Positions 33,912 through 42,720 of a stretch of 64,000 nt of DNA are shown here, in pieces. The translations under genes and the position numbers were made by a program. The stretch is from Couchioplanes caeruleus (GTDB taxonomy: Bacteria; Actinomycetota; Actinomycetes; Mycobacteriales; Micromonosporaceae). The notes under the pieces were generated by a model. That model was not told where the DNA came from. It did no database searches and was given only the letters and a program-made list of their open reading frames with translations. The stretch lies in NCBI RefSeq assembly GCF_023499255.1, contig NZ_CP092183.1, positions 1,929,501 through 1,993,500 of the forward strand, read 5' to 3'. The first letter of the stretch is position 1. Each line of letters starts with the position of its first letter.

Positions 33912-36207
33912 GATCGGACCCGCCGAGCCGTGGGCCGTCCGGGAGACCGGCCTGACCGACGAGACGCTCACCACCGCGCAGCTGCGCCAGTCCGAATCCG
34001 TCTTCGCCCTCGCCAACGGGCACATCGGCCTGCGCGGCAACCTCGACGAGGGGCTGCCCGACGGCATGCCGGGCACATACCTCAACTCGCTGTTCGAGGA
34101 GCGTGACCTGGTCTATCCCGAGGCCGGGTACGGCTTCCCGGAGACCACCCAGACGATCGTCGACGCGCCCAACGGCAAGCTCATCGCGCTCACCGTCGAC
34201 GACGAGCCGTTCGACGTGCGTACCGGCACGCTGCGCCGCCACGAACGCTGCCTGGACCTGCGCGCCGGCACCCTGCAACGCGACGTCGAGTGGGTGTCGG
34301 GCTCCGGGACGGCCGTCCGCATCCGCAGCACCCGCGTCGTCTCGTTCCCGTACTCGTCCGTCGCGGCGATCCGGTACGAGGTGGAGGCGCTGAGCGGCCC
34401 GGTGCGGATCCGGATCGACTCCGACCTGCTCGCCAACGAGGAGCAGCCCGACCAGCGGGACGACCCGCGCGCGTCGGCCACCGTCGAGGCGCCGCTGCGG
34501 CCGGTCTCGCACTCGCCGGACGTGCTGCTGCACCGCACCGCCCGCAGTGGCATCGAGGTGGCGTCCGCGGTCGCCCACACCGGCGCGCACGTCACCACGT
34601 CCAGCGAACCGGACCGCATCCGGGCCGTCGTCAGCACGACGCTGCGGCCCGGCGAGCCGTTGCGGTTGGACAAGTTCCTCGCGTACGCGTGGCACGAGAG
34701 CGACCCGGCCACCAAGGCGCTGGCCGACCGGGACGAGGCCGTCGAGCTGGGCTTCGACACGCTGCTCGAGCGGCAGCGGGAGTACCTCGACGACTTCTGG
34801 GAGAGCGCGGACGTCGAGCTCGACGGCGACCCCGAGGTGCAGCAGGGCGTCCGGTTCTGCCTCTTCCACGTGTTGCAGGCCGGCGCCGAGGCGGGCCCGC
34901 ACCCCATCGCCGCCAAGGGGCTGACCGGCAACGGGTACGACGGCCACGTGCTCTGGGACACCGAGACGTTCGTGCTGCCCGTGCTCACGTACACGCATCC
35001 GGCCTGCGTGGGCATGGCCCTGCGCTGGCGGCACCGGACGCTCGGCGAGGCCCGCGAGCGGGCCCGGGAGCTGCGGCTGGCCGGTGCGGCGTACCCGTGG
35101 CGCACGATCGGCGGCACCGAATGCTCCGGCTACTGGCCGGCCGGGACGGCGGCGCTGCACGTCAACGCGGACATCGCGGCGGCCGTGCTGCGCTACGTCG
35201 CGGCCACCGGCGACGAGGACTTCCTGCGCGAGGCGGGGCTGGAGATCCTCGCCGAGACCGCGCGCCTGTGGTGCCGCATCAGCCACGCCGACGACGACGG
35301 CGTGTTCCACATCAGCGGCGTGACCGGGCCGGACGAGTACACCGCCCTGGTCGACGACAACGTCTTCACCAACCTCATGGCGCGGCAGAACCTGCTCGGC
35401 GCGGCGTCCGCCCTGGCCGACACCACCGCCTTCGCCGACGAGGTTCGCGCGTGGCGGGAGGCGGCAGAAGGCCTGTTCATCCCGTACGCGGACAGGCGCG
35501 AGGTCCACGAGCAGCACGCCGGCTTCACGCGCCTGGAGGAGTGGGACTTCGACGAGACCAAGGACGACGACTACCCGCTGATGCTGAACTTCCCGTACCT
35601 CGACCTGTACCGCCGGCAGGTGGTGAAGCAGGCCGACCTGGTGCTGGCGATGATGCTGCACTCCGAGGAGTTCACGGCCGAGCAGAAGCGGCGCGCCTTC
35701 GAGTACTACGAGGCCCGTACGGTCCGCGACTCCTCGCTGTCCGCGCCGGTGCAGGCCGTTCTCGCCGCGGAGACCGGCCACCTCGAGCTGGCCCACGACT
35801 ACCTCGCCGAGGCGGCCCTGCTGGACCTGCGCGCGGGCGGCGAGTCCAGCGGCGACGGGCTGCACATCGCCGCCTGCGCGGGCGCCTGGATCGCGCTGGT
35901 CCAGGGCTTCGGCGGCTTCCGGGACCACGGCGGGCGGCCGTCGTTCGCGCCCCGGCTGCCACAACACCTGCCCCGGCTGCGGTTCCGCCTGCGCTGGCGG
36001 GAGAGCCGGCTGCGGGTGACCGTCACGCCGGAGCAGGTCACGTACGAGGCCACGGGCGCCGAGGTGACGTTTCACCACTACGGCACCGCGGTGACGCTCG
36101 CCGGCGGCGAGACGGCCACGATCCCGCTGGACCCGGTGGAGAACCGCCCCGCGCCGCCGTCGCCGCGTCCCCCGCAGCGCCGCCGGGATGCGCTGGATCC
36201 GTCCTAA
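33904..36207 (+). CDS. Glycoside hydrolase family 65 phosphorylase
   Basis: 767 aa. Full GH65 architecture: an N-terminal beta-sandwich (to about 290, with FALANGHIGLRGNLDEG), an (alpha/alpha)6 barrel and a C-terminal beta segment. The catalytic acid Glu is about residue 478 in GVTGPDEYTALVDDN; GYDGHVLWDTETFVLPV and DSSLSAPVQAVLAAETG complete the sugar- and phosphate-binding regions. GH65 enzymes phosphorolyse alpha-glucosides such as maltose, trehalose or kojibiose to beta-glucose 1-phosphate. The partner gene here is a PfkB kinase, rather than the beta-phosphoglucomutase often seen. Its stop overlaps the convergent CNNM gene by 4 bp. Confidence 0.92.
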   Translation: MGEIGPAEPWAVRETGLTDETLTTAQLRQSESVFALANGHIGLRGNLDEGLPDGMPGTYLNSLFEERDLVYPEAGYGFPETTQTIVDAPNGKLIALTVDDEPFDVRTGTLRRHERCLDLRAGTLQRDVEWVSGSGTAVRIRSTRVVSFPYSSVAAIRYEVEALSGPVRIRIDSDLLANEEQPDQRDDPRASATVEAPLRPVSHSPDVLLHRTARSGIEVASAVAHTGAHVTTSSEPDRIRAVVSTTLRPGEPLRLDKFLAYAWHESDPATKALADRDEAVELGFDTLLERQREYLDDFWESADVELDGDPEVQQGVRFCLFHVLQAGAEAGPHPIAAKGLTGNGYDGHVLWDTETFVLPVLTYTHPACVGMALRWRHRTLGEARERARELRLAGAAYPWRTIGGTECSGYWPAGTAALHVNADIAAAVLRYVAATGDEDFLREAGLEILAETARLWCRISHADDDGVFHISGVTGPDEYTALVDDNVFTNLMARQNLLGAASALADTTAFADEVRAWREAAEGLFIPYADRREVHEQHAGFTRLEEWDFDETKDDDYPLMLNFPYLDLYRRQVVKQADLVLAMMLHSEEFTAEQKRRAFEYYEARTVRDSSLSAPVQAVLAAETGHLELAHDYLAEAALLDLRAGGESSGDGLHIAACAGAWIALVQGFGGFRDHGGRPSFAPRLPQHLPRLRFRLRWRESRLRVTVTPEQVTYEATGAEVTFHHYGTAVTLAGGETATIPLDPVENRPAPPSPRPPQRRRDALDPS

Positions 36208-37514
36208 TCGTCCTCTTCGCCAGATCTCGGCAGTGCCCGCAGCCGTACCCGGGTGATCGCGCGGCCGGTCACCTCGACCACCTCCGCGGTGAACTGGGGG
36301 AGCGTGACGACCTCGCCCGGCGCGGTCGGGATGTGGCCCAGCGAGGCCAGGACCATGCCGGCGATCGTCGTGTAGTCGCCCTCGTCCGGCGCCCCGCCGT
36401 CGAAGCCGAGGTCCGGCAGGTCGTGGATCGGGAACGAGCCGGCCATCAGCAGCGCCCCGTCGGCCTCGGTGACCACGGCCTGCACGTCCCGGTCGGTCTC
36501 GTCGTAGATCTCCCCGACGATCTCCTCGACCAGGTCCTCCATGGTGACGATCCCGTCGATCGCGCCGCGCTCGTCCACGACCATCGCCAGCTGCTGACGC
36601 TCGAGCCGCATCTGCCGCAGCGCGTCGGACACCCGTAGCGTCTCCGGCAGGAACAGCCCCTGCCGCGCCACCGCGTCGACCGGGCCGTCCGCGCCCACCA
36701 GCTCCCGCAGGTGCACGACGCCGATCACGTCGTCCAGCCCCGCCGGGCCCACCACCGGCGCCCGGGAATGGCCGCCCTTGATGAGCTGGGCCAGGGCCTC
36801 CCGCGCGGGCAGCCCGGTGGGCACCGACAGCACGTCCCGGCGCGGCACGAGGATCTCTCGCAGGTTCCGGTCGGCGATCTCGAAGGCGCCGGAGATGATC
36901 ATCCGTTGTTCGGCGGAGAAGTCCTGCTGCGCGGCGACCATGTCGCGGATCTCCTCGGTGCTGACCTCCTCCCGCTGCGCCCGCGGGTCCCCGCCGGCCA
37001 GCCGGACGACCAGGTCGGTGGCGGCGCTGAGCAGCCACACCGCCGGCCGCGAGATCGTCGACAGCACGTCCAGCGGCCGGGCCACGAGCAGTGCCCAGCC
37101 CTCCGTACGCTGCATCGCGATCCGCTTCGGCGCCAGCTCGCCGATCACCAGCGTCACGAACGTCAGCACGATCGTGACCAGCACGATCGCGGTCGGCCGG
37201 GCGGCCGCGCCGAGGAAACCCAGCGGCTCGACCAGCGGCTCCGACAGCGACACCGCCGCCGCCGCGGACGCCAGGAAGCCGGCCATCGTGATCCCGATCT
37301 GGATCGTGGCGAGGAACCGGTTCGGGTCGCGGGTCAGCCGGCCCAGGACCCGCCCGGACCGGGAGGCGCGCTCGAGCTTGTGCAGCTGACTGTCCCGCAG
37401 CGAGACCAGCGCCATCTCACTGCCGGAGAAGGCCGCGTTGATCAGTACGAGCACCAGCACGAGCACGATCTGCCCGCCTATGCCATCCACGACAGCCCCA
37501 GCCCCTCGGCTCAC
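36204..37514 (-). CDS. CNNM/CorC-type membrane protein with CBS domains
   Basis: 436 aa from GTG 37514. DUF21 transmembrane domain (four hydrophobic stretches, residues about 12-165, with INAAFSGSEMALVSL and IGELAPKRIAMQ). Then a CBS pair (IRDMVAAQQDF to RGAIDGIVTMEDLVEEIVGEIYDETD) and a C-terminal CorC/HlyC domain. Such proteins are linked to Mg2+/Co2+ efflux or homeostasis. 4-bp convergent overlap with the GH65 gene. Confidence 0.92.
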   Translation of the reverse strand: MSRGAGAVVDGIGGQIVLVLVLVLINAAFSGSEMALVSLRDSQLHKLERASRSGRVLGRLTRDPNRFLATIQIGITMAGFLASAAAAVSLSEPLVEPLGFLGAAARPTAIVLVTIVLTFVTLVIGELAPKRIAMQRTEGWALLVARPLDVLSTISRPAVWLLSAATDLVVRLAGGDPRAQREEVSTEEIRDMVAAQQDFSAEQRMIISGAFEIADRNLREILVPRRDVLSVPTGLPAREALAQLIKGGHSRAPVVGPAGLDDVIGVVHLRELVGADGPVDAVARQGLFLPETLRVSDALRQMRLERQQLAMVVDERGAIDGIVTMEDLVEEIVGEIYDETDRDVQAVVTEADGALLMAGSFPIHDLPDLGFDGGAPDEGDYTTIAGMVLASLGHIPTAPGEVVTLPQFTAEVVEVTGRAITRVRLRALPRSGEEDD

Positions 37515-37599
37515 GGATCACGAGCCCCACACGCTAGCGACCACGGACGGTGGCCGCCCGGGCGCCGGGCAAAACCCGCTCATCAGGGTACGGCCGGGG

Positions 37600-38631
37600 T
37601 CAGCCGGCCTCGTCGGCCCAGACCCGCCAGTCGTCGAGGACGCCGTAGAGCGCCGGCGTCAGCCAGCCCGGCGCCGAACGCCGGAAGACGCCCGGCTCCA
37701 TCTGGCCCGCGCCGTCCGGCACCGCGCCCACCAGGTGCGGGACGAGCTCGGTCAGGTTCGCCCAGTGGACCAGCTCCGGTTCGGCCGGCCACGCACCGAG
37801 CACCACCTTGGCCGGTACGCCGCGGCGGTCCAGGGCCTCCAGCGTCAGCGCCGTGTGGTTGAGCGTGCCCAGGCCGGCGCGGGACACGACGATCGTCTGG
37901 GCGCCCAGCGCGGTCGCCAGGTCGGCCACCGTCCAGGCCTCGCCGGACGGGCGCACGCCCATCGGCACGAGCAGGCCGCCCGCGCCCTCCACCAGGACCA
38001 GGTCGTGTTTCTCGGCCTCCGCGCGGATGGCGTCGACGGCCTCGTACAGCTCCAGCGGCGGCAGGCCGGCGACCCGGGCCGCGGCGAGGGGCGCGAGCGG
38101 CTCCGGGTACGAGGCCAGCGTGCGGCTGGTGTGCGGGGAGGCGAGGCGGGTCACGACGTCGATGTCGGTCGGGCCGCCCTCGGCCGTACCGGTCTGGCCG
38201 GGCTTGACGACGGCCACCCGCAGCCCGGCGGCCTGCGCGGCGGCGGCGACGGCCGCGGTGGCCACCGTCTTGCCCACGCCGGTGTCCGTGCCGGTGACCA
38301 CGACGATGCCGCGCCACTCGCCGTGCTGCGCGGGCCGCGGCTCGGGGCGGGCCTCGGGTGGCGGCGCGGCCACGGCCGGCTCCGGAACCGGCAGCGTGAG
38401 CGGGGGAAGGTCGGCGTCGGCCGGGTCCGCGGGGCCCACGCCGGGTGACACGGGCGCCTCCGGCAGGTCCGGCACCGGCAGGTCCGGCACCGGCGAGAAG
38501 GGCGCCGGGGAGACGGGGACCGGAGAGATCGGCGCGACGGGGACCGGGGAGGCGGGCGCGGGCGAGACCGGGATCGGGATGGGGTTCTCCTCCGGGGTCT
38601 GCGGCGGGGCGGTCTGCTGCTCGCTCGTCAC
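37600..38631 (-). CDS. bioD: Dethiobiotin synthetase with long Pro-rich N-terminal extension
   Basis: 343 aa from GTG 38631, overlapping the bioF stop (GTGA). Residues 1-106 are a disordered Pro/Ser/Val-rich leader of PVSPAP/SPVPDLPVPDLP units. The catalytic domain begins about 107 with the P-loop VVTGTDTGVGKTVATAAV and continues VAVVKPGQTG, LVEGAGGLLVPMG and IVVSRAGLGTLNHTALT. It makes dethiobiotin from DAPA, CO2 and ATP. The usual length is about 225-240 aa, so the leader adds roughly 45%. It is in an operon with bioF and divergent from bioB. Confidence 0.92.
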   Translation of the reverse strand: MTSEQQTAPPQTPEENPIPIPVSPAPASPVPVAPISPVPVSPAPFSPVPDLPVPDLPEAPVSPGVGPADPADADLPPLTLPVPEPAVAAPPPEARPEPRPAQHGEWRGIVVVTGTDTGVGKTVATAAVAAAAQAAGLRVAVVKPGQTGTAEGGPTDIDVVTRLASPHTSRTLASYPEPLAPLAAARVAGLPPLELYEAVDAIRAEAEKHDLVLVEGAGGLLVPMGVRPSGEAWTVADLATALGAQTIVVSRAGLGTLNHTALTLEALDRRGVPAKVVLGAWPAEPELVHWANLTELVPHLVGAVPDGAGQMEPGVFRRSAPGWLTPALYGVLDDWRVWADEAG

Positions 38632-39764
38632 GGGGCGCACTCCACGATCACGGTCAGGGCGCGGTCGAAGTCGGCCTGCCCGACCCCCGCGTTCAGGGTC
38701 AGGCGCAGGCGGGACGAACCGTCCGGGGTGGACGGCGGGCGGAAACAGCCCACGGCGACGTCGCGGTCGCGGCAGTCCGCCGCCCAGGCCAGGGCCGCCT
38801 CCGGGCCGGGCGCCGGCACCGACAGCACGCCCGCCGCCGGGGTGCAGACGGCGAAACCGGCCGCGCCCAGCGTGCGTACCGTCGTGGCGGCCCGCTCCGC
38901 GAGAAGCCGGCGGCGGTCGTCGGCCGACCGGGCGACCCGCACCGCGGCACGGACCCCGGCCACGACGGCGGGCGGCGGGGCGGTGTCGTAGATGAACGTG
39001 CGACCGGTGTCGACCAGGTGCCGGATCAGCGCCTCGGGACCGGCGACCACGCCGCCGGCGCCACCCAGCGACTTCGACAGCGTCGCCGTGACCACCACGT
39101 CGGGTGCTCCCGCGAGGCCGGCCGCCGCGACGCCGCCCGCCCCCTCGGGACCGAGGACGCCCAGCGCGTGCGCGTCGTCGACCAGCATCAGCGCGCCGTG
39201 CGCGGAGGTCACCGCGTGCAGGTCGGCGAGCGGGGCGAGGTCGCCGTCGACCGAGAAGACCGACTCGGTGACGAAGACCGCCGGCCGGCCGGGACGGGAC
39301 GTGAGGATCTCCGCGAGGGCCGCCGGGTCGGCGTGCGGGGCGACGACCACCTCGGCGCCCGAGGCCCGGCAGCCGTCGATGATCGAGGCGTGGTTGTACC
39401 GGTCCGAGACCAGCAGCGTGCCCGGGCCGGCCAGCGCCCGGATCGCGCCGAGGTTGGCGAGGAAGCCGGAGGAATACACCAGCGCGCGGGGGAACCCGAG
39501 CCACTCGGCGAGGTCCGACTCGAGCGCCTCATGAGCCCGGGTCGAGCCGCGGACGAGCCGCGATCCGGTGGCGCCCAGCCCGTACGCCCGCAGCGCCTCG
39601 ACCGCGGCACCCACGACCTCGGGATGGACCGCCAGGCCGAGGTAGTCGTTGCCGGCCAGATCGACGACGGCGTCGCCGGCGTCGCGGGGCCGTAGCCTGC
39701 GCGTAAGCCCGGCCTTCGCCCGCGTGCGGGCCTGGCGCTCCAGCTCCTGCTGCCAGCCCGTCAC
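38628..39764 (-). CDS. bioF: 8-amino-7-oxononanoate synthase
   Basis: 378 aa from GTG 39764 (VTGWQQELERQAR), chosen because GAGG lies 5 nt upstream; GTGs at 39818 and 39821 and a TTG at 39827 would lengthen it by about 20 residues. PLP enzyme condensing pimeloyl-ACP or -CoA with alanine. Motifs: LAGNDYLGLAVHPEV, GLGATGSRLVRGSTRAHEALE, LVDDAHALGVLG and the PLP Lys in TLSKSLGGAGG. First gene of bioF-bioD; bioA is not in the window. Confidence 0.93.
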   Translation of the reverse strand: MTGWQQELERQARTRAKAGLTRRLRPRDAGDAVVDLAGNDYLGLAVHPEVVGAAVEALRAYGLGATGSRLVRGSTRAHEALESDLAEWLGFPRALVYSSGFLANLGAIRALAGPGTLLVSDRYNHASIIDGCRASGAEVVVAPHADPAALAEILTSRPGRPAVFVTESVFSVDGDLAPLADLHAVTSAHGALMLVDDAHALGVLGPEGAGGVAAAGLAGAPDVVVTATLSKSLGGAGGVVAGPEALIRHLVDTGRTFIYDTAPPPAVVAGVRAAVRVARSADDRRRLLAERAATTVRTLGAAGFAVCTPAAGVLSVPAPGPEAALAWAADCRDRDVAVGCFRPPSTPDGSSRLRLTLNAGVGQADFDRALTVIVECAP

Positions 39765-39860
39765 CGCATCCTCGCTCTTCGCCGGTCCGAGTCGTTCGCC
39801 CGGGAAACTACCACTCACCACGGGCAACCCGCGGGCCGGAATCCCTTGTAGGGTACGGGC

Positions 39861-40856
39861 ATGCCAGACATCCTCGACCGGGCGCGGGCCCAGGTGCTAG
39901 CTGACGGCGTCGGTCTCGACGAGGCAGGAATCCTCGAAGTGCTGCGGCTGCCCGACGAGGATCTGCCGCGGTTGCTCCAGCTCGCCCACGAGGTCCGCAT
40001 GGCCTGGTGCGGTCCCGAGGTGGAGGTCGAGGGCATCGTCTCGCTCAAGACCGGCGGCTGCCCGGAGGACTGCCACTTCTGCTCGCAGTCGGGGCTGTTC
40101 ACCTCGCCGGTGCGCGCGGTGTGGCTCGACATTCCGGCCCTGGTGGAGGCCGCCAAGCAGACCGCGGCGACCGGGGCGACCGAGTTCTGCATCGTCGCGG
40201 CGGTGCGCGGGCCCGACGAGCGGCTGATGGCGCAGATGCGCGAGGGCGTCGCGGCGATCAAGGCCGAGGTCGACATCCAGGTCGCGGCGAGCCTCGGCAT
40301 GCTCACCCAGGAACAGGTCGACGAGCTCGTCGCGATGGGTGTGCACCGCTACAACCACAACCTGGAGACCTGCCGGTCGTACTTCGCCAACGTGGTGACC
40401 ACCCATTCGTGGGAGGAGCGCTGGGTCACGCTGAAGATGGTCCGCGACTCGGGCATGGAGGTCTGCTGCGGCGGCATCCTCGGGCTCGGCGAGACGGTCG
40501 AGCAGCGCGCCGAGTTCGCCGCGCAGCTCGCCGAGCTGGACCCGCACGAGGTCCCGCTGAACTTCCTCAACCCGCGCCCCGGCACCCCGCTCGGCGACCG
40601 CCCGGTGGTGGAGGGCAAGGACGCGCTGCGGGCCATCGCCGCCTTCCGGCTGGCGATGCCGCGGACCATCCTGCGGTACGCGGGCGGCCGCGAGATCACC
40701 CTGGGGGACCTGGGCACCCGCGACGGTCTGCTCGGCGGCATCAACGCGGTGATCGTCGGCAACTACCTGACGACGCTGGGCCGCCCGGCCACCGCGGACC
40801 TCGAGCTGCTCCAGGAGCTCAAGATGCCGGTCAAGGCGCTGTCGGCGACGCTGTGA
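39861..40856 (+). CDS. bioB: Biotin synthase
   Basis: 331 aa. Radical-SAM enzyme inserting sulfur into dethiobiotin. The [4Fe-4S] cluster motif is C67-x3-C71-x2-C74 ([13 protein letters not shown]). Downstream motifs include [28 protein letters not shown] and [11 protein letters not shown]. The [2Fe-2S] region and the [12 protein letters not shown] segment are present. Very short leader with TAGGGT 6 nt before the ATG, so probably leaderless. It overlaps the following BsaP-like gene by 4 bp. Confidence 0.96.
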   Translation: MPDILDRARAQVLADGVGLDEAGILEVLRLPDEDLPRLLQLAHEVRMAWCGPEVEVEGIVSLKTGGCPEDCHFCSQSGLFTSPVRAVWLDIPALVEAAKQTAATGATEFCIVAAVRGPDERLMAQMREGVAAIKAEVDIQVAASLGMLTQEQVDELVAMGVHRYNHNLETCRSYFANVVTTHSWEERWVTLKMVRDSGMEVCCGGILGLGETVEQRAEFAAQLAELDPHEVPLNFLNPRPGTPLGDRPVVEGKDALRAIAAFRLAMPRTILRYAGGREITLGDLGTRDGLLGGINAVIVGNYLTTLGRPATADLELLQELKMPVKALSATL

Positions 40857-41041
40857 CGGTCCTCGTGTACTGCGACCGCTGCGGAACACCCACCGCCGAG
40901 GGCGACCACACGGCGTGCGCGGCGGCCCGGCGACTGGAGCCGCCCCGCTACTGCCCGGACTGCCGGCGCCGGATGAAGGTGCAGGTCGTGCCGACCGGAT
41001 GGACGGCGACCTGCGTGGAACACGGTGTCCGCCGCTCCTGA
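40853..41041 (+). CDS. bsaP: BsaP-like Cys-rich biotin synthase auxiliary protein
   Basis: 62 aa from GTG 40853, coupled to bioB by a GTGA overlap. Cysteines at 7, 10 (YCDRCG), 22 (HTAC), 34, 37 (YCPDCRR) and 54 (ATCVEHG), with His19 and His57, form a zinc-ribbon-like or Fe-S-binding small domain. The position right after bioB and the pattern match BsaP, reported in mycobacteria as required for biotin synthase activity. Assignment rests on context and composition, since a 62-aa protein gives little sequence signal. Confidence 0.78.
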   Translation: MTVLVYCDRCGTPTAEGDHTACAAARRLEPPRYCPDCRRRMKVQVVPTGWTATCVEHGVRRS

Positions 41042-41549
41042 GCCGCTGCGCGGCACGCTCGTGACGCTGCGCCCGGCCACCGAGGCGGACGTGCCGGCGC
41101 TGGCGGCCATCCGGGCCACGCCGGAGGTGCGGGCGCGGTGGCGCGGCGACGACGACGCCTCCGCCGAGACCCGCGAGACCATCGCCGAGCTGGGCGACCG
41201 CCACCTCGCGATCCTCGTGGACGGCCGGGTTGCCGGGATCATCCAGTGGGACTCCGAGGACGAGCCGGACTATCGCCACGCGAGCATCGACATCTACCTC
41301 GACCCGGCGCTGCACGGCCGCGGCGTGGGCACCGACGCGGTCCGGACGCTGGCCACCCACCTCATCGACGTCGAGGGCTTCCACCGGCTGGTCATCGACC
41401 CCGCGGCCGACAACGAGCCCGCGATCCGCTGTTACGCCAAGGTGGGCTTCCGGCCCGTCGGGATCATGCGGGAGTACGAGCGCGGCGCCGACGGCACCTG
41501 GCACGACGGACTGCTGATGGACCTGCTGGCCGCCGAGCTGGTCCGGTAG
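41025..41549 (+). CDS. GNAT acetyltransferase, AAC(6')/RimJ-like
   Basis: 174 aa from GTG 41025, overlapping the BsaP-like gene by 17 bp. Motifs: LVTLRPATEADVPALAAIRATPEVRARW, ASIDIYLDPALHGRGVGTDAVRTLATHLID (CoA loop HGRGVG), FHRLVIDPAADNEPAIRCYAKVGFRPVG. Resembles aminoglycoside 6'-acetyltransferase and RimJ-type enzymes; resistance is not implied. Cotranscription with the biotin genes may be incidental. Confidence 0.85.
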   Translation: MSAAPEPLRGTLVTLRPATEADVPALAAIRATPEVRARWRGDDDASAETRETIAELGDRHLAILVDGRVAGIIQWDSEDEPDYRHASIDIYLDPALHGRGVGTDAVRTLATHLIDVEGFHRLVIDPAADNEPAIRCYAKVGFRPVGIMREYERGADGTWHDGLLMDLLAAELVR

Positions 41550-41560
41550 CGCGAACCCAT

Positions 41561-41598
41561 CGGCGACGGTGGACCCGCTCACGGGCCCACCGTCGCCG
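41561..41598. terminator. Bidirectional hairpin terminator
   Basis: A 12-bp perfect inverted repeat (CGGCGACGGTGG and complement), with a further 4-bp inner helix, lies between the convergent GNAT and ACT-GNAT genes. It is 12 nt after one stop and 11 nt after the other. Confidence 0.75.
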
Positions 41599-41608
41599 CT
41601 CTCACCCG

Positions 41609-42637
41609 TCACCCGGAGGTGGCAGGAGTCTCATCCGAGGCGGGCCGGCGGGCGCCCACCGGCAGCGTCACCGTGACCATCGCGCCGTCGCGGTCCGCCG
41701 GGCCGGTCGCCCCGAGCCGGCGCAGCGTACGGAGCATCGCCACGTTGGCCGCGGCGACGTGCGCCACGACAGCCTCGAGGTCGGCGCGGACCGCCCACGC
41801 GGTCAGGCGGCGCAGCAGCGCCGTCCCGATGCCACGGCGCTGCCACGCGTCCTGGACCAGCACCGCCACCTCGCCGAGGTCGCCCTCGGTGCGCAGGGTC
41901 GCCGTCGCCACCACCCGTTCCTCGCCGGCGGCCGGGTCGTCGTACGCCGCGAGCAGCGTGAGCCCGTTCGACGGCTCGAGCAGCCGGCGCAGGCGGCCGT
42001 CGCTCCAGCCGTGCAGGCGGCGTACGCCCTCGAGGTCCTCCGCGGTGGCCTCGCGCACCAGCAGCTCGGCACCGCCGGGCAGCAGCAGCGTGGTCTGCTC
42101 GGCGGAACGGCGCAGCACGGAACCGCTCACCTCGACCAGCGCCTGGGCCCGGGCGTACTCGGCCGGTGTGAACGCCGGGGCCGGCCGGAGCACCTCGTAC
42201 GTCCCGCCGGCCGGGTCGATCAGCGTCATGCGCTGCTCGTCGTAGCCGTGCAGGACCACCGAGCCGGCCGGGCGCCAGCGCACCTCGGCGGCGTCGAGCA
42301 GGGCGACCAGCGCCTCGCCCAGCGCCTCCGGGTCGTGCACGATGCGGCCGGCCAGGGCCAGCGCCCGGGTCGGCTGGTCGGCGAGCCCCTGCGCCTCGGC
42401 CCGGGTCACGAACGCGTCGCGCCCGCGGCCGCGGGTGATCGCCGCGTGCAGCTCCTGCTCCGACATGGTGTCCGGCGCGTCGACGAGGAAGTCGTCGACC
42501 GCGCCCTCCTCGGTCGTGTGGACCTGGACGGCGAGGATGTTGACCGACCGCAGCGCCAGGCTGGCGGTCAGCACGGAGAGGTAGCCCGGCCGATCGTCGA
42601 CCGTCGCCCGGATCCGCCACAGCGCCACGGTAGGCAC
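41609..42637 (-). CDS. ACT-domain / GNAT fusion protein
   Basis: 342 aa. The N-terminal half (about 1-90) is ACT-like: RIRATVDDRPGYLSVLTASLALRSVNILAVQVHTTEEGAVDDFLVDAP. A linker with a second possible degenerate ACT/PAS-like region follows. The C-terminal GNAT is at about 205-320: LLVREATAEDLEGVRRLHGW, LGEVAVLVQDAWQRRGIGTALLRRLTAWA, ATGPADRDGAMVTVTLP. Amino-acid sensing through ACT could gate acetylation. The next gene is another ACT protein. Confidence 0.85.
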   Translation of the reverse strand: MPTVALWRIRATVDDRPGYLSVLTASLALRSVNILAVQVHTTEEGAVDDFLVDAPDTMSEQELHAAITRGRGRDAFVTRAEAQGLADQPTRALALAGRIVHDPEALGEALVALLDAAEVRWRPAGSVVLHGYDEQRMTLIDPAGGTYEVLRPAPAFTPAEYARAQALVEVSGSVLRRSAEQTTLLLPGGAELLVREATAEDLEGVRRLHGWSDGRLRRLLEPSNGLTLLAAYDDPAAGEERVVATATLRTEGDLGEVAVLVQDAWQRRGIGTALLRRLTAWAVRADLEAVVAHVAAANVAMLRTLRRLGATGPADRDGAMVTVTLPVGARRPASDETPATSG

Positions 42638-42720
42638 GTCCCTTCGCAGATCGAGTCGCCCTGAACCGACTGTAAGCCTGCCTCCGCGGTGTTACCTGCG
42701 CATTGCCTGAGCTGGGAAAA

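Noticed and set aside
33748..37038. 1096-codon minus-strand open frame
   Set aside because: It is antisense to PfkB and GH65 and shares the 3' part of the CNNM gene in another frame; it has no domain motifs or ribosome site.
41025..41549. Aminoglycoside resistance gene
   Set aside because: GNAT fold resembles AAC(6') only at superfamily level; the biotin-operon context gives no support for resistance.
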